Position numbers and translations under genes: made by a program. From the NCBI RefSeq assembly GCF_907164845.1, contig NZ_OU015430.1, positions 1,664,001 to 1,728,000 on the forward strand: a DNA stretch of 64,000 nt, read 5' to 3'. The DNA comes from Lysobacter luteus. Lineage in GTDB: Bacteria; Pseudomonadota; Gammaproteobacteria; Xanthomonadales; Xanthomonadaceae. The notes beneath the pieces are model-generated. The model worked only from the letters and a program-made list of their open reading frames with translations. It had not been told where the DNA came from and did not search any database. Position 1 is the first letter of the stretch, and the number at the start of each line of letters is the position of its first letter. Below, in pieces: positions 40,247 to 49,302 of this stretch.

Positions 40247-41503
40247 ATGTCATCCATCCACCGCGACACGCCGGAGCCGTTCTGGCAGCGCCTCCGCGCC
40301 ATCACCCTCTACCCCTTCCGCGGTGCGGCGCTGGCGAGCCTGGTCGCGCTCACGCTGGCCAGCCTGCTCGGCATGATCCCGGTGGTGGGTTGGGTGGTCG
40401 CCCTGCTGGTGTGGATCGGCGCCTACAAGTACGCCTTCGAGGTGTTGCGCGCGACCGCCGACGGCCGGCTGGAAGCGCCGGAGGTGGTGCTGGGCACCGG
40501 CGACGGCGTGGTGGCACGGCTGATCGCAATGCAACTGGTCTTCATCGTGGTGGTCCTGGCCGCGTTGCTGGTCGGCGGCCCGATCATCGGGTTGGCGGTG
40601 CTGGCGCTGGTCGCCTTCATGCAGCCGGGTTGCGTGATGTCGCTGGCGATGGACGGCAGCCTGTCGCACGCGCTCAACCCCTCGACGCCATTGGCCCTGG
40701 TCGGACGGATCGGCTGGCCATACCTGGCGGTGTTCGGGCTGCTGTTCGTGATCCAGGCCAGTGCGCTGACGGCGAGTGTCTGGCTGGCTCGCTGGATGCC
40801 GCCGGTCATCGCCGACCTGGCTGTCACCGCGGTGTCGTTCTGGGGCCTGTTTGCCGCGTTCCATCTCATGGGCTATCTCATCTACCAGTACCACGAGGCG
40901 CTGGGCTACGAGCCGGCAGCGCGCGATGGCCTGCCCGGCCGTCACGCGCCCGACGCGGACCTGCTCGGCGAGGCCGAGGCGCACGTTCGCGATGGCCACC
41001 CGGATGCCGCACTGGAGCTGCTGCGGGCGGAGACGCGCAGCCGGGCGGTCAGCCTGGAGGTTCACGAGCTCTACCACCGCCTGCTGCGGCAGTCCGGCGA
41101 TGCCGCGGCGCTGACCGGCCATGCGGGCGAGTACCTCAACCTGCTGATGCTCGAGCGCGAGGAACGGCGCGCCCTCGGCCTGCTGCGCACGACGCTGGAT
41201 GCCAACCCCGATTTCGTGCCGGCCCAGGTCGAACACGCCCAGGCACTGGCCGAGCGTGCCCGGCTGGCGGGCCAGGGACAGCTGGCAGCCGACACGCTGG
41301 CTGCAATGCTGCGCGCGCACCCGCGCCATCCCGACGCATCGCGCTGGGGGCTGGACGCCGCGTTGCTGCTGGTCGAGCGCTCCGGACGTGACGATGACGC
41401 CCGTGCACTGCTGCAGCAGTCTTTGGAGCGTTGCGAGGACCCCGGGCTGCAGTCGAAGATCGCGGCGGCGATGAAGGCGTTGCAGGTGCCCGAAACCGCC
41501 TGA
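40247..41503 (+). CDS. Membrane protein with C-terminal TPR-like domain
   Basis: This 418-residue protein has an N-terminal multi-helix membrane region (about 25-215; helices around ALASLVALTLASLLGMIPVV, MQLVFIVVVLAALLVGG, YLAVFGLLFVIQASALT and AVSFWGLFAAFHLMGYLIYQ) resembling DUF4013-type proteins, then a soluble helical-hairpin domain (about 245-415; for example VRDGHPDAALELLRAET and EERRALGLLRTTLDANPDF) that looks like tetratricopeptide repeats. I do not recognise a named function. It faces the rhomboid/TPR gene, which ends 30 bases away. The TPR-like part probably lies in the cytoplasm and binds partner proteins; that is inference. Confidence 0.8.
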   Translation: MSSIHRDTPEPFWQRLRAITLYPFRGAALASLVALTLASLLGMIPVVGWVVALLVWIGAYKYAFEVLRATADGRLEAPEVVLGTGDGVVARLIAMQLVFIVVVLAALLVGGPIIGLAVLALVAFMQPGCVMSLAMDGSLSHALNPSTPLALVGRIGWPYLAVFGLLFVIQASALTASVWLARWMPPVIADLAVTAVSFWGLFAAFHLMGYLIYQYHEALGYEPAARDGLPGRHAPDADLLGEAEAHVRDGHPDAALELLRAETRSRAVSLEVHELYHRLLRQSGDAAALTGHAGEYLNLLMLEREERRALGLLRTTLDANPDFVPAQVEHAQALAERARLAGQGQLAADTLAAMLRAHPRHPDASRWGLDAALLLVERSGRDDDARALLQQSLERCEDPGLQSKIAAAMKALQVPETA

Positions 41504-41533
41504 GACGACGCCCGGTCCGGCGCCGCAGTTGGG

Positions 41534-43033
41534 CTAGCCGGCCGGCGCCGTCGCCGCGCCGGCGCCTTCGAGTTCGCCGAGCAGGAACCGGGCCTTCGCC
41601 GCCTGCGGCTGCGCCGGGTAGCGCTCGGCCAGTCGACGCAACGTACGTGCATGCGCATCGTCCTGATGGCACTCGCGATGCGCGAGTGCGAGCTGGAACC
41701 ACAATTGGGCCACCAGCGCGTCGGCCTCCTCGCCTTCCGCTTCGCCAGTGAGTGGTGCCAGCGCCGCCTCCACTGCATCCAGCGCACCCGCCGCCAGCCA
41801 GCGCCGCGCCAGCCCGAGGCGCTCGGTCAGCGGCAACGCATCGTCGGTACCGTCCAGGTCGGCCAGCGCGCCCTGTTGCGCGTGGATTCCGTCGCTGTCC
41901 GGTGCGTCAGCCTGCAGCAGTTCGCGGGCTCGTTCGGCGATCGTCGCGTGGCGGCCGGCATTTCGTGCCACCCGGTAGCGCATCAGCCTGATGTCGAATC
42001 GTTGCGGTTGTTCGTCGGCCAGCTCGCTTAGCAGCGCGTCGGCCTCGGCCAGCTGCAGGCGTCCCAGGCAGGCTTGGGCACGCTCCCACCGATCGTCGAC
42101 CTGGCGCCCACCGTCGTCGGCAATGAAGGATTCGCGCACCTGCCCCAGGCCCACCAGCAGCCCGCCCAGCAGCGCGCCGCTGACCAGCCCGCCGATGTGC
42201 GCGTCGAAGCCGACGTTGCTGTCGGCGTTGGACATCAGGTTCCATGCTTCCCAGCCGAGCCACGCCGGCAGCAGCAGGATCGCGGGTGCACGCACGTAGT
42301 CGAACACCACCCCGAACCAGTAGAAGAACCGCACCGGCTGGCGGCCCCAGACCACACAGAAGGCCCCCATCAGCGCCGCCACCGCACCGGACGCGCCGAG
42401 CCCGCCCCCGGCCTCGCCCCAGCGCCACAGCAACGACACCGCGCTCGAGCCGACCGCCCCGAGCAGGTACAGCCCCAAGTGGCGCCACGGTCCCAGAGCG
42501 CCCTCCACCAGCACCCCCAGCGCCAGCAGGAACACCATGTTGCCGACCAGGTGCATCACCCCGCCATGCAGGAACGCCGCCGCCAGCATCCGCCAAGGGT
42601 CGACCTCGGAACTGCGCAGCATGTGCCTGAGGGTGAAGACGTTCTCCAGTTCGGCGTCATAGGCCGCACGCAGGGGCCGCCAGGCTTCCAGCGCGGCCGC
42701 GCCGTCGAACAGTGCGCCGGCATGCAGCGCGTCCAGGTAGGCAACGTCGGTCAGGGTGACCTGGGATATGTAATCGGCGCGCGCGCCGGCTGGCAGCTGC
42801 CGGAGTTCGTCGAGCGCATCTATCTGGTTGGTCGCCAGCAGGTGCCGCTCGTAGGCGGGCAGTTCAAACCGTGCCAGCCCGCTGTCGACGTAATGGGTCC
42901 GCGCACGGTCCACCGCCGCCTCGTCGCCGGCCTGCCAGCCGAAGAACACCAGCACGTTGACGATGATCAGCAGCGCCGTGACCACAGGGAAGCTGGCGCG
43001 GGTGATCGGGCGATGCAGGGGCAGGATCAGCAT
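41534..43033 (-). CDS. Rhomboid-family intramembrane serine protease with C-terminal TPR-like domain
   Basis: I use ATG 43033 ([20 protein letters not shown]); 499 residues. The rhomboid domain (about 10-315) contains [20 protein letters not shown], the catalytic Ser215 in [13 protein letters not shown], and the catalytic His279 in [10 protein letters not shown]. An extended soluble segment (about 40-130) lies after the first helix. Residues 325-499 are helical repeats (for example [20 protein letters not shown]). The enzyme should cut substrates inside the membrane; the substrate is unknown. The gene faces the membrane/TPR gene and diverges from greB. Confidence 0.9.
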   Translation of the reverse strand: MLILPLHRPITRASFPVVTALLIIVNVLVFFGWQAGDEAAVDRARTHYVDSGLARFELPAYERHLLATNQIDALDELRQLPAGARADYISQVTLTDVAYLDALHAGALFDGAAALEAWRPLRAAYDAELENVFTLRHMLRSSEVDPWRMLAAAFLHGGVMHLVGNMVFLLALGVLVEGALGPWRHLGLYLLGAVGSSAVSLLWRWGEAGGGLGASGAVAALMGAFCVVWGRQPVRFFYWFGVVFDYVRAPAILLLPAWLGWEAWNLMSNADSNVGFDAHIGGLVSGALLGGLLVGLGQVRESFIADDGGRQVDDRWERAQACLGRLQLAEADALLSELADEQPQRFDIRLMRYRVARNAGRHATIAERARELLQADAPDSDGIHAQQGALADLDGTDDALPLTERLGLARRWLAAGALDAVEAALAPLTGEAEGEEADALVAQLWFQLALAHRECHQDDAHARTLRRLAERYPAQPQAAKARFLLGELEGAGAATAPAG

Positions 43034-43167
43034 GGGCGGCGTCCGTGTCGACAGCACGCAAGGTTCGGCGATCAGGCGCGTGCGGCGCAAGCACGTGCGG
43101 CTTGAACACGGCCGGCGGCTGGGGCATAAGCCCCGTTCGCAACATGCTCCCGCACACAGGAACAACC

Positions 43168-43668
43168 ATGGGCCGCTGGCGTCCCCCCGCAGAAAAAAGC
43201 ACCGCGCTGATCACCCGCGCCGGGCACGAGCGCCTGAAGGCGGAGCTGGACGAGCTGTGGCGGGTCAAACGCCCCGAGGTGGTCAAGGCGCTTGCGGCCG
43301 CGGCAGCCGAGGGCGACCGTTCGGAGAATGCCGAGTACACCTACCGCAAGAAGCAGCTGGGCGAGATCGACCGGCGCGTGCGTTACCTGAGCAAGCGGGT
43401 GCCCGCGCTGCGCGTGGTCGACGAGTCGCCGTCGGACCCGTCGGCGGTGTTCTTCGGCGCCACCGTCGAGGTCGAGGATGAAGTCAGCGGCGAATGCCGG
43501 CGCTACCGGATCGTCGGCCCCGACGAGACCGATGCCAGGCTCGGCTGGATCAGCATCGACTCGCCGCTTGCGCGGGCGATGCTGAAGAAGCGGCTGGACG
43601 ACGGGTTCGAGGCGGAACTGCCCGGCGGTATGCGTAGGTTCGCGATCGTCGCCGTCGACTACCTGTAG
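43168..43668 (+). CDS. greB: Transcription elongation factor GreB
   Basis: ATG 43168 with AGGA seven bases upstream gives 166 residues; the upstream open frame (to 43045) is not conserved. GreB binds the secondary channel of RNA polymerase and stimulates RNA cleavage to rescue backtracked complexes. The coiled coil (about 15-75) has the acidic tip [20 protein letters not shown]; the C-terminal FKBP-like domain has [20 protein letters not shown] and [13 protein letters not shown]. It is GreB rather than GreA by [10 protein letters not shown] and [11 protein letters not shown]. The TAG stop lies inside a REP palindrome. A small GGGGC-ATAA-GCCCC palindrome sits upstream at 43121-43134. Confidence 0.95.
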   Translation: MGRWRPPAEKSTALITRAGHERLKAELDELWRVKRPEVVKALAAAAAEGDRSENAEYTYRKKQLGEIDRRVRYLSKRVPALRVVDESPSDPSAVFFGATVEVEDEVSGECRRYRIVGPDETDARLGWISIDSPLARAMLKKRLDDGFEAELPGGMRRFAIVAVDYL

Positions 43669-43740
43669 GAGCGGCTTTAGCCGCGATCGGCCATTCGGTC
43701 GCGCAACGCGTGCAGATCGCGGCTGAAGCCGCTCCTACAA
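43664..43740. repeat. REP inverted pair (REPIN-like)
   Basis: TGTAGGAGCGGCTTTAGCCG (from 43664) and its inverted partner CGGCTGAAGCCGCTCCTACA (ending 43739) flank a ~30-base centre that itself has GATCG/CGATC-type ends. This is the widespread Xanthomonadaceae/Pseudomonas REP core (GTAGGAGCGGCTT), present as two units head to head. The left unit contains the greB stop codon TAG (43666-43668); the right one ends about 30 bases before the rimO stop. Such units are moved by RAYT transposases; no RAYT gene is in the window. Confidence 0.85.
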
Positions 43741-43771
43741 CCTCCGGCGGCGATCAGGGTTGCGCAGCCAC

Positions 43772-45118
43772 TCAGTCCCCGAACACGACCTCGCCGAACA
43801 GGTCGTGCTCGTCGCTGCCCATGATCTCGACATCGCAGAAGTCGCCCGGCTTGAGGCCGGCGAAGTAGCCGTTCTGGATCTGCACCAGGCCGTCGATCTC
43901 GGGTGCATCGGCCATGGAACGCGCGATCGCCAGCTCACCGTCGACCGCGTCGACGATGCAGCGCTGGATGCTGCCGACCTTGGCCTCGAGCTTGGCCTCG
44001 GAAATCCCCGCCTGCCGCTCCATGAAGCGCGCCAGGCGCTCCTGCTTGAGCGCCTCTGGCACGGGGTCGGGCAACGCGTTGGCCTTCGCACCCTCCACCG
44101 GCGAGTAGGCGAACGCGCCCACCCGGTCCAGCTGGGCCTCGTCGAGGAAGTCCAGCAGCTCCTCGAACTCCGCGTCGGTCTCGCCCGGGAAGCCGACGAT
44201 GAAGGTCGAGCGGATGGTCAGCTCCGGGCACACATCGCGCCACCGGCGGATCCGCTCCAGGGTCTTGTCGACCGCGCCCGGGCGCTTCATCAGCTTCAGT
44301 ACCCGCGGACTGGCGTGCTGGAACGGAATGTCCAGGTACGGAAGGATCCGTCCCTCGGCCATCAGCGGGATGATCTCGTCGACGTGCGGGTACGGATACA
44401 CGTAGTGCAGGCGCGTCCACAGGCCGAGCTCGCCGAGCCCTTCGCACAACGCCTTCATCCGTGTCTGGTACGCCCGGCCGCGCCACTCGCGCTCGGCATA
44501 GCGGACGTCGACGCCATAGGCGGACGTGTCCTGCGAGATCACCAGCAGCTCCTTCACCCCACCCATCGCGAGCTTTTCGGCCTCGCGCAGGACCTGGTCG
44601 ACCGGGCGCGAGACAAGGTCGCCGCGCATCGACGGGATGATGCAGAAGCTGCAGCGGTGGTTGCAGCCTTCGGAAATCTTCAGGTAGGCGTAGTGCTTGG
44701 GCGTCAGCTTGATGCCGGTGTCCGGGACCAGGCTGATGAACGGATCGTGGCGCGGCGGCAGGGCTTTGTGCACCGCGCCCAGCACGCTGTCGTAGTCCTG
44801 CGGCCCGCTGATCGACAGCACGCCCGGATGCGCCTCGCGGATGACCTCCTCCCGCTTGCCCAGGCACCCGGTGACGATGACCTTGCCATTCTCGGCCATC
44901 GCCTCGCCGATCGCGTCGAGCGATTCGGCGACCGCCGAGTCGATGAAGCCGCAGGTGTTGACCACCACCACGTCGGCATCGTCGTACGTCGGCACCAGGT
45001 CGTAACCCTCGACCCGCAGCTGGGTCAGGATGCGCTCGGAGTCGACGAGCGCCTTGGGGCAACCAAGGCTGACGAAGCCGACTTTGGGGTTCTTGGTAGG
45101 GGCGTGGGGAACGGACAT
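43772..45118 (-). CDS. rimO: Ribosomal protein S12 methylthiotransferase
   Basis: This 448-residue radical SAM enzyme adds a methylthio group to an Asp of ribosomal protein S12. The N-terminal UPF0004 domain has its three cluster cysteines in [18 protein letters not shown] and TGCLGKREE; the radical SAM motif is CNHRCSFC in [19 protein letters not shown]; a TRAM domain ends the protein ([20 protein letters not shown]). RimO rather than MiaB by the CPKALVDSE and PSMRGDL signatures. A perfect TATAAT lies 88 bases upstream. Confidence 0.97.
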   Translation of the reverse strand: MSVPHAPTKNPKVGFVSLGCPKALVDSERILTQLRVEGYDLVPTYDDADVVVVNTCGFIDSAVAESLDAIGEAMAENGKVIVTGCLGKREEVIREAHPGVLSISGPQDYDSVLGAVHKALPPRHDPFISLVPDTGIKLTPKHYAYLKISEGCNHRCSFCIIPSMRGDLVSRPVDQVLREAEKLAMGGVKELLVISQDTSAYGVDVRYAEREWRGRAYQTRMKALCEGLGELGLWTRLHYVYPYPHVDEIIPLMAEGRILPYLDIPFQHASPRVLKLMKRPGAVDKTLERIRRWRDVCPELTIRSTFIVGFPGETDAEFEELLDFLDEAQLDRVGAFAYSPVEGAKANALPDPVPEALKQERLARFMERQAGISEAKLEAKVGSIQRCIVDAVDGELAIARSMADAPEIDGLVQIQNGYFAGLKPGDFCDVEIMGSDEHDLFGEVVFGD

Positions 45119-45206
45119 GGGTTACCGGTGGGTGCGAAGCGGAACCGGCATGCGGCGCCGCGCCCGGCCACGGGGGCAGGACGCGATCGGCGCAGGCGGG
45201 CCGCGG

Positions 45207-45212
45207 ATTATA
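45207..45212 (-). promoter_or_regulatory. Putative -10 element of rimO
   Basis: TATAAT on the minus strand followed by CCGCGG, in the 151-base gap between divergent rimO and the dienelactone hydrolase gene; 88 bases before the rimO ATG. The -35 is not clear. TAGACT on the plus strand about 40 bases before ATG 45270 is a weak candidate for the other gene. Confidence 0.4.
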
Positions 45213-45269
45213 GCCCCCGCGCTAGACTGTTCCGGGCTGCAGGCCGCCTGCCAACTGAACGGAATCGCC

Positions 45270-45932
45270 ATGGACCACCGCGTCGACATCGAAACCACGC
45301 ACGGCCCCATTGGCGGCTGGCGCTGCGATCCCACCGGACCGTCGCGGGGCGCGGTGATCGTCATCCATGAAATCTTCGGCCTGAACGCGCATATCCGCAG
45401 CGTGGCCGGGCGCTTTGCCGCGGCCGGCTTCGTGGCCGTGGCACCGGCGCTGTTCGACCCGGTCAGCCGCGACGTGGAGCTCGACTACGACGCTGCCGGG
45501 GTGGCACGCGGACGCGCGCTAACGGCGGAGCTGGGCTTCGACCGCGCAGTTGACCTGGTCGCCGCCGCCGCGCGCACCGTCCAGGCCGAGGGGCTGCGCA
45601 CGGCCGCCGTGGGGTTCTGCTGGGGTGGCACGCTCGCCCTGCTCGGCAACACTCGGCTGGGCCTGCCGGCGGTCAGCTACTACGGCGGCCGCAGCGTACC
45701 GTTCCTCGACGAGCCCCTGCGCGCGCCGATGCTGTTCCACTTCGGTGAGCGCGACCCGATCATCTCGCCCGAACACGTCGCGCTGCATCGTGAGCACCAT
45801 CCGGGCGCGACGATCCACGTCTACCCCGCGGGGCACGGTTTCAATTGCGACCCGCGTGACGACTTCGAACCCGCCAGCGCTGCACTCGCCTGGCAGCGCA
45901 CCACCGATTTCCTGGTCGACGCCCTGCGCTGA
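45270..45932 (+). CDS. Dienelactone hydrolase family protein
   Basis: ATG 45270 (MDHRVDIETTHGPIGGWRCD) gives 220 residues. It is an alpha/beta hydrolase with the dienelactone-hydrolase triad: Cys117 in GFCWGGTLA, Asp162 in GERDPIIS and His189 in PAGHGFNCDPRDDF. Classical members open dienelactones in chloroaromatic breakdown, but chromosomal copies like this one usually have unknown ester or lactone substrates. The HIT gene follows 22 bases later, suggesting an operon; no catabolic genes are near. Confidence 0.92.
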   Translation: MDHRVDIETTHGPIGGWRCDPTGPSRGAVIVIHEIFGLNAHIRSVAGRFAAAGFVAVAPALFDPVSRDVELDYDAAGVARGRALTAELGFDRAVDLVAAAARTVQAEGLRTAAVGFCWGGTLALLGNTRLGLPAVSYYGGRSVPFLDEPLRAPMLFHFGERDPIISPEHVALHREHHPGATIHVYPAGHGFNCDPRDDFEPASAALAWQRTTDFLVDALR

Positions 45933-45954
45933 CCACCCGCACCCCGGAGGCCGC

Positions 45955-46398
45955 ATGAGCCGACGTCACCCACCCGCGCCCGGCTGGCACCTGCATCCGC
46001 AACTGGCCGAGGACACCCACCCGGTCGCCGCACTGGAACTCAGCGAACTGCGGCTGATGGACGACGCCAACCATCCCTGGCTGATCCTGGTGCCGCGGGT
46101 AGAGGATGCGACGGAGTGGATCGACCTCGACGTCGCCCAGCAGGCCGTCCTCAGCCGGGAAATCAGCCTGGCCAGTCGGGCCCTCAAGGCCGAGTTCCGA
46201 CCGCACAAACTCAACGTTGCCGCGCTGGGGAACCTGGTCCCCCAGTTGCACATCCACGTGATCGCGCGCTTCGAGCACGACATCGCCTGGCCGCGCCCTG
46301 TCTGGGGCACCGCCAGCGCCAAGCGTCATACGGCTGAAGAACTGATCCGCCAGGTGGACCGGCTGCAGGCCGCGCTGGCCAGCGCCGGTCCCGGCTGA
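45955..46398 (+). CDS. HIT-family protein
   Basis: ATG 45955 has a perfect GGAGG five bases upstream; 147 residues. The histidine-triad region is LVPQLHIHVIARFEHD, with His99 and His101; the third position of the usual HxHxHxx is Ile, a variant seen in FHIT-like bacterial proteins. HIT proteins are nucleotide hydrolases or transferases; the substrate is unknown. The stop is only 3 bases from the converging dcd stop. Confidence 0.88.
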   Translation: MSRRHPPAPGWHLHPQLAEDTHPVAALELSELRLMDDANHPWLILVPRVEDATEWIDLDVAQQAVLSREISLASRALKAEFRPHKLNVAALGNLVPQLHIHVIARFEHDIAWPRPVWGTASAKRHTAEELIRQVDRLQAALASAGPG

Positions 46399-46401
46399 GC
46401 C

Positions 46402-46983
46402 TCAGGTGCGCGGCAGGGTCACGCCGCGCTGGCCCTGGTACTTGCCACCGCGGTCCTTGTACGAGGTCTCGCAGACGTCGTCGGCCGCCGCCTGGAAGAA
46501 CAGCATCTGCGCAACGCCCTCGTTCGCGTAGATGCGCGCCGGCAGCGGCGTGGTGTTACTGAACTCCAGCGTGACGTGGCCTTCCCACTCGGGCTCCAGC
46601 GGCGTCACGTTGACGATGATCCCGCAGCGCGCGTAGGTGCTCTTGCCCAGGCACACCACCAGGGTGTCGCGCGGAATGCGGAAGTACTCGACCGTGCGCG
46701 CCAGCGCGAACGAATTGGGCGGGATGATGCACTCGTCCGCCTCGATGTCGACAAAGCTCTTGGGATCGAAGTGCTTGGGATCGACGATGGTCGAGTTGAT
46801 GTTGGTGAACACCTTGAACTCGCGCGAGCACCGCACGTCGTAGCCGTAGCTCGAGGTGCCGTAGCTGACGATCCGCTCCGCCCCGCCCTTGTCGGCGAAC
46901 TTCACCTGGCCCGGCTCGTACGGCTCGATCATCGCGTGCTGCTCGGCCATGCGGCGGATCCAACGGTCGGACTTGATGCTCAT
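46402..46983 (-). CDS. dcd: dCTP deaminase
   Basis: This 193-residue enzyme deaminates dCTP to dUTP, feeding dTMP synthesis through dUTPase. It starts [21 protein letters not shown], has the trimeric dUTPase-like fold with the block [25 protein letters not shown] read in pieces, the catalytic Glu in PLEPEWEGH, and the C-terminal lid [14 protein letters not shown]. The gene diverges from the S9 peptidase gene across 185 bases. Confidence 0.97.
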   Translation of the reverse strand: MSIKSDRWIRRMAEQHAMIEPYEPGQVKFADKGGAERIVSYGTSSYGYDVRCSREFKVFTNINSTIVDPKHFDPKSFVDIEADECIIPPNSFALARTVEYFRIPRDTLVVCLGKSTYARCGIIVNVTPLEPEWEGHVTLEFSNTTPLPARIYANEGVAQMLFFQAAADDVCETSYKDRGGKYQGQRGVTLPRT

Positions 46984-47012
46984 GCGATCCCTGGTTTGAG
47001 GCGGAAACGCGG

Positions 47013-47018
47013 ATTCTA
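47013..47018 (-). promoter_or_regulatory. Putative -10 element of dcd
   Basis: TAGAAT on the minus strand followed by CCGCG, 29 bases before the dcd ATG. No clear -35. Confidence 0.4.
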
Positions 47019-47073
47019 GGCCAACCGGGCCGCGGCGCCCTTTGTCTATCCGTTCGCTGAACAGGGGAGACCC

Positions 47074-47101
47074 TTGTCACACACCGGTCATCTTCTGTTA
47101 A
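47074..47101 (+). promoter_or_regulatory. Weak promoter candidate for the S9 peptidase gene
   Basis: TTGTCA (47074-47079), 16 bases, TGTTAA (47096-47101), about 68 bases before ATG 47169. The -35 matches well, the -10 poorly. An imperfect inverted repeat CTGTTA...TTACAG overlaps the -10 and might bind a regulator; this is a guess. Confidence 0.28.
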
Positions 47102-47168
47102 GTTCCCGTTACAGGGGAAAACGGAGCCAGGCGCGCCGGTTCTTCCTGTCAATTCCAAGGGAAGAACC

Positions 47169-49196
47169 ATGACCGAGACGACCGTCCGCAACGTCCTCTA
47201 CAGCTGCTGCATCGCCCTGTTCGCCACCGGCGTCCAGGCCCGCGAGCCGATCGCCATCGACGATTTCGCGCGGGTGCCTGCCATCCAGTCGCCGTCGATG
47301 AGTGCCGATGGCAAGAACCTGGTCGCCATCGTCGCCTCGCCCGGCAGCGAGTTCCAGGAAACCGCGCTGGCCACCTGGAACCTGGACAACATGGACGCCG
47401 GCCCGGTCGTCACACCGTCCGGTGACCGGATGAAGTTCATCGCCGCCAGCGCCCTCAAGGCGGACCGGGTGCTGGTGCTGGGGCGGCAGGAATGGACCGG
47501 CGAGCTGGGCGGCTGTGGCGAGGGCAGCGTGTCGGGCGCGACCAAGACCTTCGTAACCAAGGCCTACCTGACCGACACGACCCACGAGGACTTCAGCGAG
47601 GCGTTTGCCAACAACACCCGCCGGCTGGGCATCAGCGAGCGCACCCAGCGCTGCCTCGAGATCGCCGGCACGTCGTCGCTGGTGCACTCGCTGCCGCTGG
47701 ACCCCGAGAACGTCATCGTTTCGCAGATGAACGAGATGACGTTCTCGGCCAACTACTACCGCTACAACCTGCGCACTGGCGACACCGAGCTGCTGTTCCG
47801 CGGGACCGGGCTGACCAGCCCCGGCCTGTTCCACCCGCGCACCGGCGACTTGTTGACCCGGTCTCAGATCGAGCCGATCGCGTCCAACGAGTACGAGCAG
47901 CGGATCCTGATCCGCAACGCCGACACCGGTGAGTTCGTGGAGCACAAGGAACTCACCACCAAGCTGACCGCGCGCCACACGGTGGACGTCGTCGGCATCG
48001 ACGAGGCCTCCGGCGATTTCTACGTCCTGACCGACCTGTTCTCCGATCGCGTGGAGGCCCGTGTCTACGACCCGTCCACGCGCACGTTCGACGACGAGCC
48101 GCTGGCCGCGCATCCCGAGTTCTCCATCACCGGCCTGATCACCGGCATGCAGCCGAGCAACTTCAACCGCGTGCTGGGCTTCGTGGTGGACGGCGTGGAG
48201 CCCCAGCAGGTCTTCATCGACCCGACCATGAAGGCGGTCCACGACGGCCTGCGCCAGGCCTTCCCGGGCCAGGGCATCGCGATCCGGGGCTACAACGACG
48301 ACCTGTCGCGGGTGCTGTTCACCGCGAGCAGCCATCGCCATGCCCCGTCCCACCACGTGCTGGTGGACCGCAAGCAGGTGGTCGCCATCGGCAGCGAGCG
48401 TCCGTGGATCGAGCCGGGCCAGATCGGCGAGCAGAAGTGGGTGACCTACAAGGCGCGTGACGGGCGGGAGATCCCGGCCATCCTCGACCTGCCGGTGGGC
48501 TGGAAGACCGGCGATGCCCCCCTGCCCGCGATCATCCATCCGCATGGCGGCCCCTGGGCGCGCGACCACGGCGGCTGGGACCAGTCCGGCTGGGTGCCGT
48601 TCCTGACCTCGCGCGGCTACGCGGTGCTGCGTCCGCAGTACCGGGGTTCGTCCGGCCTGGGTCGTGATCTGTGGGTCGCCGGCGACAGCCAATGGGGCGA
48701 GTCGATGCAGGACGACAAGGACGACGGCGCCGCATGGCTGGTGGCCCAGGGCATCGCCGATCCCGACCGCATGGCCATCTTCGGCTATTCCTACGGCGGG
48801 TTCGCTGCCGCCGCGGCGGTGGTCCGCAAGGACGGCCCGTACCAGTGCGCCATCTCCGGTGCTCCGGTGACCGACCTGGCGCGTCTCGGCACCACGTGGA
48901 GCTCCAACCGCCTCCAGCGAATCCTCCAGGGCCAGACCGTCACCGGCATGGACCCGATGCGCAACACCGCGTCGGCGGACATCCCGGTGCTGCTGATGGT
49001 CGGCGACCGCGACGTGCGGACGCCGGCATTCCATGCGAAGGGCTTCTACGACGGCGTCCGCAAGCACGTGCCTGCACGTTTCGAGCTGATCGCCGACATG
49101 CCGCATTCGATGCCCTGGTACCCGGCGCACCACACCCGGATGCTGGGGCTGATCGAGAACTACCTGGCCACCGAATGTGGGCCGGGCGGGCTGTAA
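47169..49196 (+). CDS. Exported S9-family (prolyl oligopeptidase-like) peptidase
   Basis: This 675-residue protein has a short signal peptide (about 1-24, ending GVQA), an N-terminal beta-propeller-like region (about 30-410) and a C-terminal alpha/beta hydrolase domain. The S9 triad is Ser541 in FGYSYGGFAAA, Asp615 in VGDRDVRTP and His646 in DMPHSMPW; the oxyanion region HPHGGPWARD is also clear. It should cut short peptides in the periplasm. The TonB-dependent receptor gene starts 106 bases later on the same strand, suggesting one transcript that imports and degrades a peptide or peptide-like compound. The substrate is unknown. Confidence 0.9.
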   Translation: MTETTVRNVLYSCCIALFATGVQAREPIAIDDFARVPAIQSPSMSADGKNLVAIVASPGSEFQETALATWNLDNMDAGPVVTPSGDRMKFIAASALKADRVLVLGRQEWTGELGGCGEGSVSGATKTFVTKAYLTDTTHEDFSEAFANNTRRLGISERTQRCLEIAGTSSLVHSLPLDPENVIVSQMNEMTFSANYYRYNLRTGDTELLFRGTGLTSPGLFHPRTGDLLTRSQIEPIASNEYEQRILIRNADTGEFVEHKELTTKLTARHTVDVVGIDEASGDFYVLTDLFSDRVEARVYDPSTRTFDDEPLAAHPEFSITGLITGMQPSNFNRVLGFVVDGVEPQQVFIDPTMKAVHDGLRQAFPGQGIAIRGYNDDLSRVLFTASSHRHAPSHHVLVDRKQVVAIGSERPWIEPGQIGEQKWVTYKARDGREIPAILDLPVGWKTGDAPLPAIIHPHGGPWARDHGGWDQSGWVPFLTSRGYAVLRPQYRGSSGLGRDLWVAGDSQWGESMQDDKDDGAAWLVAQGIADPDRMAIFGYSYGGFAAAAAVVRKDGPYQCAISGAPVTDLARLGTTWSSNRLQRILQGQTVTGMDPMRNTASADIPVLLMVGDRDVRTPAFHAKGFYDGVRKHVPARFELIADMPHSMPWYPAHHTRMLGLIENYLATECGPGGL

Positions 49197-49302
49197 CGGG
49201 AACGGGTCACCCCACGGAGGGGGCCAACAGGTGGGCGGCCCGCGGGTCGCAAACACCACGAGCAACAACGTCAATTTGTGGTTCCTTTCAAAGGGGAGAG
49301 AT

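Noticed and set aside
47109-49274. 721-codon open frame on the minus strand
   Set aside because: Antisense to the S9 peptidase, which has a complete catalytic triad; the opposite frame is compositional.
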